Assembly: GCF_024199795.1 (NCBI RefSeq)
Contig: NZ_JANADK010000001.1
Coordinates: 7,068,001 to 7,132,000, forward strand
DNA length: 64,000 nt
Source: Bradyrhizobium sp. CCGB01
GTDB lineage: Bacteria > Pseudomonadota > Alphaproteobacteria > Rhizobiales > Xanthobacteraceae
Reading direction: 5' to 3'
Shown in pieces: positions 58,955 to 64,000 of this stretch; positions within the stretch are counted from its first letter, which is position 1; each line of letters starts with the position of its first letter. The notes beneath the pieces are model-generated. The model was not told where the DNA came from. It worked only from the letters and a program-made list of their open reading frames with translations, and did not search any database. A program made the position numbers and the translations under genes.

Positions 58955-59160
58955 TTCTGCACCGGCTTGATCGTTGAGACAGGCCACTTCCCAGGATGGC
59001 CAGCGATGGAAAGCCGCAAGCCGTGCGCTTCGTCCAAATATAGTCCCTCGACGGTCCCGGCCTTACCGTCCGTAAGCACGACCGCCCTGCCGATCAATTC
59101 CGTCTCGGCCTTGTGATATTCTCGCATAATCGCGGCGGCATGCTCTTTAGCTCGGGGCAT
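58951..59160 (-). CDS. PRC-barrel-like small protein, copy 1, 69 aa
   Basis: M-P-R-A-K-E-H-A-A-A-I-M-R-E-Y-H-K-A-E-T-E-L-I-G-R-A-V-V-L-T-D-G-K-A-G-T-V-E-G-L-Y-L-D, G-L-R-L-S-I-A-G-H-P-G-K-W-P-V-S-T-I-K. The helix plus G-x-x-V-x-L-x-D-G-x-x-G-x-V-x-x-x-x-L-D pattern resembles a PRC-type beta barrel. A close copy lies at 62992-63201, and upstream sequence is similar too (GCAAACT, GCAGCGTTCC). Unknown role. Confidence 0.75.
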   Translation of the reverse strand: MPRAKEHAAAIMREYHKAETELIGRAVVLTDGKAGTVEGLYLDEAHGLRLSIAGHPGKWPVSTIKPVQK

Positions 59161-59514
59161 TGCCTCTCAATCGCATTAGAGCGACGGTGCAGATGCAAAC
59201 TTGGAAAATTAAGCAGCGTTCCCTTTGAGAACACCTCGGCCGACGGAGCCAGCTCTTTTACCGGGCTCGACGGCGGCCCCGGCGCCGCTTCGGCAGCGGA
59301 ACACAACGAGCAGAGTGCTGACCGTTCTCAGGCCAAGCGCCGTCAAATATTGATCTCTCGGATTGCAAGTTCGGCGTTCGTGGTCCGGAGCTGCTACCTA
59401 AAATATCATATGCACGATTGAGCTGAGGACATCTCGCAGAATTTGCGCCTTTGGAACGCCGTATTCCAAAGCCTGTTGTCTTTACAGAAATGACCCCATC
59501 CCTTGGAGCGTCAG
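59161..59514. other. No gene recognised
   Basis: The part next to 59161 resembles the leader of the copy at 63201. No gene is supported in the rest. Confidence 0.4.
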
Positions 59515-60024
59515 ATGAGCAAACGTAAGCTGGCAACAGCGTCGAAGCGCGTCCGCAACCCGAAAAAGACCGCGCGGGCCCAACGAAACAAGCAAGCCCT
59601 TGTTAGAAGTTCGAGAGACGATCTGCACTCTGTGGCTGCAGCGGCGATTGAACGGCCTCTTAAGCTTCATAACGATCTAAAGCCCGACGCTCCACTCCGC
59701 GAGCCTCGGGTGGATGCGTTACCAGCTGACCTCAGTCAGGGGATGAGAGATAGCGATTCAACGACAGGCATCGCTTTGGCGACGTCAAACCTGCAGGCTT
59801 ATCAAGCGAAACTTCTCGAGATAGCCCAAGACAACGGGCAATTTGCTTTTGAATTCGGTCTGAGGCTTGCGGCGATCAGGTCGCCAATTGAATTCTTCGC
59901 CGTTGTTACCGAATTTTCAAGAAGACGGATCGACATGTTCGGGCAGCATTCGAGAGAAATTGCTGCATATCCGTTCTGGCGGACCGAAGCGTCCCGGAAG
60001 CTGACGACTCTGCCGGGACGATGA
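59515..60024 (+). CDS. Phasin-family protein, 169 aa
   Basis: A basic N-terminus (M-S-K-R-K-L-A-T-A-S-K-R-V-R) and linker precede a phasin domain at about 85-155: N-L-Q-A-Y-Q-A-K-L-L-E-I-A-Q-D-N-G-Q-F-A-F-E-F-G-L-R-L-A-A-I-R-S-P-I-E-F-F-A-V-V-T-E-F-S-R-R-R-I-D-M-F. Phasins coat polyhydroxyalkanoate granules or act as stress chaperones. ATG at 59515 follows GGAG; the lysine-rich start may bind DNA, as in some granule-associated proteins. Confidence 0.85.
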   Translation: MSKRKLATASKRVRNPKKTARAQRNKQALVRSSRDDLHSVAAAAIERPLKLHNDLKPDAPLREPRVDALPADLSQGMRDSDSTTGIALATSNLQAYQAKLLEIAQDNGQFAFEFGLRLAAIRSPIEFFAVVTEFSRRRIDMFGQHSREIAAYPFWRTEASRKLTTLPGR

Positions 60025-60241
60025 CGGCAAGCCGCAACGCTGCGGCAAACGGACGGACGCAAGCGGATCGCGCACACCGACGGTTTGCTTGCTTCGGCTG
60101 AAGGGCTATTCGCTTCGACGTGAGCTTACGCGCGACCCTAGTGAGCTCTCCGGTGCGAATGTCGGCTTTTCGAGCAAGGGTCCTCGGCTATTCCGCCCAT
60201 TCGATGTACCGCGCCAGCGCGGACGATCTAAGGATTGACCA

Positions 60242-61201
60242 ATGTCTACAACTGAAACCGTCCTGCTGATCGTTTTGGCCGGACTTCTCATTCTGTTACT
60301 CGGCAATATCGCGTTTCAGGTGGCCGCGGAGCGAAAAAATCCACCAATCGGCATCTTCATCGAGTGCGACGGAGTGCACCTGCATTATATCGAACGCGGT
60401 GATGCCGGCGCGCCTTGCGTGGTCCTGTTCCACGGGAATGGCACCATGATTCAGGATCTCATCCTAAGCGGTCTGGTCGACCGCCTGGCGCACAACTATC
60501 GCGTCATTTGCTTCGACCGGCCCGGGTTTGGTTACAGCGACCGTCCGCGGACGCGCATCTGGACGCCCAAAACGCAAGCTTCCTTGTTCGCTATGGCTCT
60601 TGATCAGCTTGGAGTGCGCCAACCCGTGGTGCTCGGCCACTCCTGGGGAACGCTGGTGGCGATCGCGCTGGCGCTGCGAAGCGGCCATGCCGTGAGCGGG
60701 CTCGTGCTTGCGTCTGGCTATTATTTTCCAACCTCTCGGATGGACTTTTGGCTCATGTCGGGTCCGGCACTGCCACTGCTCGGCGATCTGATGCGCTACA
60801 CGATCTCGCCGATCATATCGTGGGCCATTATGCCGAAGCTAATGCGCACGCTGTTCGCGCCGCGCGCGGTTCCGCCGGCATTCAAGAACGAGTTTCCGCT
60901 CTCGATGGCTCTCCGGCCCAAGCAATTGAGGGCGGCCGCCGAGGAGAGCGCGTTCCTCATCCCAGCTGCCGCGCAGTTGCAGCGTCAGTATCAGGACATA
61001 CGGTGCCCCGTTAGGATCGTGCATGGAACGGCTGACCGGCTCATCGAGGCCGACCAGTCGCGCCGCCTGCACGAGGCGTTGCCCCGCTCCCTGCTACATC
61101 TGGTCGAGAATGCCGGTCACATGGTTACCTATGCAGATCCGCTTGCAATAGCGGATGCCGTGGCGACGCTAGCGCTCACCGCACCGACGAGGATCGCGTA
61201 G
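60242..61201 (+). CDS. Membrane-anchored alpha/beta hydrolase, 319 aa
   Basis: An N-terminal membrane helix (about 5-28) anchors an alpha/beta hydrolase. The oxyanion region is H-G-N-G-T, the nucleophile Ser134 lies in G-H-S-W-G, the acid is probably Asp265 (H-G-T-A-D) and the base His293 (N-A-G-H). The substrate is unknown. The length and order of motifs are normal for the family. The gene stands alone. Confidence 0.9.
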   Translation: MSTTETVLLIVLAGLLILLLGNIAFQVAAERKNPPIGIFIECDGVHLHYIERGDAGAPCVVLFHGNGTMIQDLILSGLVDRLAHNYRVICFDRPGFGYSDRPRTRIWTPKTQASLFAMALDQLGVRQPVVLGHSWGTLVAIALALRSGHAVSGLVLASGYYFPTSRMDFWLMSGPALPLLGDLMRYTISPIISWAIMPKLMRTLFAPRAVPPAFKNEFPLSMALRPKQLRAAAEESAFLIPAAAQLQRQYQDIRCPVRIVHGTADRLIEADQSRRLHEALPRSLLHLVENAGHMVTYADPLAIADAVATLALTAPTRIA

Positions 61202-61283
61202 GCCTTTCCGCCGCCCGCATGAGGTTTCGGCACAGTTGGCGCAGCGTTTGCGCCCGCTGAAGCCTTTGCGACTCTCGTCGAAC

Positions 61284-61500
61284 TTACTGGTGTTCGAGGA
61301 CGCGGAGATCGTCCAGCAGCTCGGCCTCCAGCAACTTGATGTGCTGAGCTTGTCGGATCTTCCGGAAACTCCTTGGCGAGCCGCAGGCAACGATGCAGTC
61401 GCTCCTGCAGAACCCGCTTGTCTCGGTCCCGATGAGAAGGAGAACGCTGATGAAGGGCGATATAGGCATGCTTTTCCGCAACTTTTTTCCCGCCCTCCCC
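61284..61500 (-). pseudogene. Small helical protein, frameshifted (tentative)
   Basis: One minus-strand frame reads E-K-H-A-Y-I-A-L-H-Q-R, L-Q-E-R-L-H-R-C-L-R-L-A-K-E-F-P-E-D-P, and the next continues Q-H-I-K-L-L-E-A-E-L-L-D-D-L-R-V-L-E-H-Q then stop. Each half looks like protein and they join near 61380. No start is obvious. Confidence 0.35.
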
Positions 61501-62275
61501 CGACCAAGATTTCACTGCGCTGGCTTGCTGATTGAGACGCGCGGAAACGCGCCCACGCGGCACGCCCGTTGACTTGCAGCACGCTCGTTGACTTGCAGTA
61601 CATGCAAAATATAGTTGTCCTTCTCAAAGAAAGTGGAGTTTCATCGGCGGTCTGATGGTGCGGCGTATTCCCTTCGTCGTACCGAGCTCGGTCCCGACGT
61701 GGGGCCGTTCACGCTGCATATTCATTCATAGCCGAGAAGGTGCGATGCATCGCTCAACGCACCCCACCCGTCGGTCAGAAAGTCGTTAGCCGGAAATTTC
61801 TCGATCTAGTCTGCTGGCTGCAGCGCCCCTGTTGCCGGGCGAGTCTTGCTCGATACCCCTTCCGAAGAAGGGGATTCCGAATTGCGCTTTCGATAGACGC
61901 ACTTCAGTTCTTCGCGGCCCCGCGGACGCCCTCGTCGTCGGAGCAGGTAGCGACAACCAGGTTCTGCGCTCTGGATTGCCGCGCAGATGCCGATTGCAGC
62001 ACACGAGGGACGGCGTTTTTGGTCAGGATCTTCTTGGCCGTCGCCCTCGAGCGCCACCTTGGCAATCTTGCCGACCTCGGTGATGACATGCCGCATGCAG
62101 TGCGCAGCGGACGTCTGAATCGTGTAATCCAGCGAAGGAATTCTTCCACGCTAGAGGACGTGGCTTGTCGGCCACACATCCGACTAAACCGAGACGGTGT
62201 GTCGGGATTCGCACAGACGCGCCAGCGCCATTTATTCAGCCTGTCGGCCATTGAAGCGGTGTGATCGGCGGATCA
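61501..62275. other. No gene recognised
   Basis: Long frames are open on both strands (for instance 61740-62264 plus, 61806-62096 minus), but they overlap each other and lack ribosome sites and recognisable motifs. I cannot choose between them. Confidence 0.4.
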
Positions 62276-62276
62276 G

Positions 62277-62310
62277 CCCGGCGGTATCCTCCAAGGCCGC
62301 CGGGTTTTTT
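62277..62310 (+). terminator. Intrinsic terminator CCCGGCGG...CCGCCGGG-TTTTTT
   Basis: An eight-base-pair stem with a 12-base loop, directly followed by six Ts. It is a classical rho-independent terminator for plus-strand transcription, so a plus-strand transcript should end here, although no gene upstream is certain. Confidence 0.85.
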
Positions 62311-62359
62311 CCGGTCTGCCAGTGGCGAGGGGCTGACGGCGCTGTGTGAGTAGAGGCAA

Positions 62360-62455
62360 ATGGGCTTAGATAATGATCTTCATCTCAAAATTGCTGTCAT
62401 CGCCCTTGGCGTATTTACGACCGTCTTGGCGATCAGGCTGATAATTTCTTTCTGA
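62360..62455 (+). CDS. Very small membrane protein, 31 aa
   Basis: M-G-L-D-N-D-L-H-L-K-I-A-V-I-A-L-G-V-F-T-T-V-L-A-I-R-L-I-I-S-F, a single membrane helix, after AGAGGC. Its size and hydrophobicity recall other 30-40-residue rhizobial membrane peptides. Confidence 0.45.
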   Translation: MGLDNDLHLKIAVIALGVFTTVLAIRLIISF

Positions 62456-62615
62456 GTTTCCCTCAGTGGGTGGTGCTTGCTCGGCCGGACCGATCACGGA
62501 ACCGCGACTGCAGACTGCATATCCCGCATTAAGATTCTGCGAAAAGGGCATTCGATAATGCTCTTACGGGGCTGTATAAGTCGGTAGCTTCTTCCTCCTA
62601 TTTGAAGAGGCTATC

Positions 62616-62945
62616 ATGAACATATTGCATACGTGGCTTTCGCAACAGTCGCCCTTCCTCGTCGGCTATTTTGGGACCGCGCTTGTCATCGGCGCCTACG
62701 TCCCTCAGATCTGGCGCCTCTTGAGTGAGCAATGCTCCGCCGGAATCAGCGCGCGCGCCTACGCACTATGGATGTTGTCGTCAGCGCTCTTTCTTGGTCA
62801 TTCGATCACCATAGGCGATTTGGTGTTCATGATGACACAGCTCGTGAACATTGTCGCGCTCGGGGCTATCCTCGTGCTTGCACGGCGGTTCCGTAACCAG
62901 GTCTGCGCCGCGCATGCGCGCAAGCTTCACGTTGTACAAGAGTAA
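62616..62945 (+). CDS. PQ-loop (SemiSWEET-like) membrane protein, 109 aa
   Basis: Three membrane segments with G-Y-F-G-T-A-L-V-I-G-A-Y-V-P-Q-I-W-R-L-L and G-I-S-A-R-A-Y-A-L-W-M-L-S-S-A-L-F match the PQ-loop/SemiSWEET three-helix unit, in which the proline-glutamine pair hinges the first helix. Such proteins dimerise to form sugar or other small-molecule transporters. GAGG lies before the ATG. The ligand is unknown. Confidence 0.8.
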   Translation: MNILHTWLSQQSPFLVGYFGTALVIGAYVPQIWRLLSEQCSAGISARAYALWMLSSALFLGHSITIGDLVFMMTQLVNIVALGAILVLARRFRNQVCAAHARKLHVVQE

Positions 62946-62991
62946 TTTTCAGGAAACGCACAACGCCAAAATTCGGCCGACATGGCGTCTG

Positions 62992-63201
62992 TCACTTCTG
63001 CGCCAGCTTGATCGGTGAGACGGGCCATTTCCCGGGATGTCCAGCTACGGAAAGACGCAAACCGTGGGCTTCGTCCAAGTGTAATCCTTTGACGGTCCCC
63101 GCCTTGCCATCCGTAAGCACGACTGCCTTGCCGATCAATTCTGACTCGGCTTTCTGATACTCCCGCAGGATAACGGCGGCATGCGCTTTAGCTCGAGGCA
63201 T
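62992..63201 (-). CDS. PRC-barrel-like small protein, copy 2, 69 aa
   Basis: M-P-R-A-K-A-H-A-A-V-I-L-R-E-Y-Q-K-A-E-S-E-L-I-G-K-A-V-V-L-T-D-G-K-A-G-T-V-K-G-L-H-L-D; roughly four fifths identical to the 58951 gene over the same 69 residues. The start at 63201 is fixed by that copy. Upstream leaders also resemble each other. Unknown role. Confidence 0.75.
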   Translation of the reverse strand: MPRAKAHAAVILREYQKAESELIGKAVVLTDGKAGTVKGLHLDEAHGLRLSVAGHPGKWPVSPIKLAQK

Positions 63202-63364
63202 TGCCTTCAGGCATCTCGTTTTTGGTGCAAACTGCAAACGAGGGGAATTGAGCTGCGTTCCTTGAAACGTCCAGATCAGTACCACGTCTGCACCCAACCG
63301 TGCAGACAATCGCACGTCGGGAAAAATAGGAACTTCGCTCACTTATGCCGGTTCTTCCCGCCAC

Positions 63365-63595
63365 ATGCCCACCATCTATTTCGACATTCTCAGTGATGCC
63401 GACACGATCATCGACGACGAGGGCGTCGAATTGCCGGACACGTGCGTGGCACCTCAGATGGCTCTGGAACTGCTAGGTCAGGCGATTTTAGATGGATCGC
63501 GCCGTGGCACTCCGGGCGTGACCAAGGTCGAATTGCGAGATCAGAACGGGCCTTTTCTGCGCGTGTCAGCCGCTGTTGTGATCGAGAAACTGTAG
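63365..63595 (+). CDS. DUF6894-like protein, 76 aa
   Basis: M-P-T-I-Y-F-D-I-L-S-D-A-D-T-I-I-D-D-E-G-V-E-L-P-D and a beta-rich end with V-T-K-V-E-L-R-D-Q-N-G-P-F-L-R-V-S show the DUF6894 pattern, with its typical D-D-E-G-x-E-L-P-D. The function is unknown. Confidence 0.75.
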   Translation: MPTIYFDILSDADTIIDDEGVELPDTCVAPQMALELLGQAILDGSRRGTPGVTKVELRDQNGPFLRVSAAVVIEKL

Positions 63596-63636
63596 CGAGA
63601 TCTCGGTGATCGCGCCCCCCAAACGGACATTCATCA

Positions 63637-63861
63637 ATGAGCGATTTTCTACGTCATTCTTCCGCCGATATGTCCGTTTTTCCGGGACGGGACGACCTGC
63701 TTAGTAGGACTGAGAAAACCTCGCCGGTCAACGACCGTCGATGGACTGATGGCTATCTGTTGCCAGTCGTATTCTTATGCGTCGCCGGCGCGGCCTCGGT
63801 TGTGTGGATCGGCGCCATCGGATGGACCAGTTGGCGGCTGATCAACTGGGTGATTTCATAG
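63637..63861 (+). CDS. Small membrane protein, 74 aa
   Basis: A polar N-terminal half (M-S-D-F-L-R-H-S-S-A-D-M-S) is followed by one membrane span, Y-L-L-P-V-V-F-L-C-V-A-G-A-A-S-V-V-W-I-G, and W-T-S-W-R-L-I-N-W-V-I-S. No family is recognised and the ribosome site is weak. Confidence 0.5.
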   Translation: MSDFLRHSSADMSVFPGRDDLLSRTEKTSPVNDRRWTDGYLLPVVFLCVAGAASVVWIGAIGWTSWRLINWVIS

Positions 63862-63995
63862 CCGTCCCGCAACCATAAGCCGCGGCGCCACCCGGCGGCG
63901 AGATCTCGAATTGCTAGCAGTTGCAGCCGGCGCGAACGGCTCGTCTAGGAACGTTGGGCTTCTCCCGCCATTGAAACAGCAAAAGGAAGGACATC

Positions 63996-64000
63996 ATGAT
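63996..64000 (+). CDS. Start of a gene cut by the window edge
   Basis: AAGGAAGG followed at good spacing by ATG at 63996 suggests a coding start. Nothing of the protein can be read. Confidence 0.4.

Noticed and set aside
61740..62264. A 174-codon plus-strand frame and competing minus-strand frames
   Set aside because: Mutually overlapping frames without ribosome sites or motifs. None can be preferred, although a terminator at 62277 leaves room for an unrecognised gene.

Overview
The window looks like chromosome of a Bradyrhizobium-like alphaproteobacterium (Rhizobiales). The evidence is the high GC content, many small hypothetical proteins of types I associate with Bradyrhizobium and Rhodopseudomonas, a ROSE-type RNA thermometer before a small heat-shock gene, twin-arginine ABC binding proteins and LigD-type ligases. 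The genus call rests on recall of family sequences, because no search could be run.

Layout. 1-716 holds the 5' part of a glycine/aspartate-rich RTX-like repeat protein. 0.7-15.4 kb is a low-density accessory region of small proteins, secreted proteins (a C13 peptidase, an RlpA-like protein, a PepSY protein), a ureohydrolase and many truncated or frameshifted genes (cold-shock protein, LigD fused to a DUF418 tail, ABC binding protein, metallo-beta-lactamase, integrase tail). 15.8-21.6 kb carries a broken patatin gene, an RND efflux pump with its adaptor and a calcium/proton antiporter. 21.7-22.3 kb is a decayed opgC.

22.5-39.4 kb is a catabolic island bounded by two direct repeats of 117 bases, each starting with the 3' half of a tRNA with CAT anticodon. 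It has two modules. One is a hydroxyquinol-type aromatic pathway: an HpaB/TftD-type monooxygenase, a flavin reductase, an NTF2-like protein, hydroxyquinol 1,2-dioxygenase and a LysR regulator, with what looks like a broken maleylacetate reductase between two of the genes. The other is an eight-gene operon that joins a PotABCD-type ABC importer to a three-subunit molybdenum hydroxylase and an amidase, with a LysR gene converging on its end.

39.6-64 kb returns to small-gene accessory DNA with a winged-helix/TPR regulator, a cyclic-nucleotide-binding membrane protein, a thermonuclease, a Crp/Fnr regulator, a LigD-type ligase, the ROSE-hsp20 locus, a DUF1326/DUF2182 pair, a phasin, an alpha/beta hydrolase and a PQ-loop protein.

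The most unusual feature is a scrambled duplication. The 5-9.4 kb and 45-48.7 kb regions share a 164-residue protein gene with a structured leader RNA, a pair of 67- and 37-residue genes, a 70-residue protein, a roughly 110-130-base hairpin element (in opposite orientations), a TCCTAATTAGGA palindrome and another short repeat. Two of these RNA elements show pairing kept despite base changes, and they are the best candidates for undescribed functional units here.
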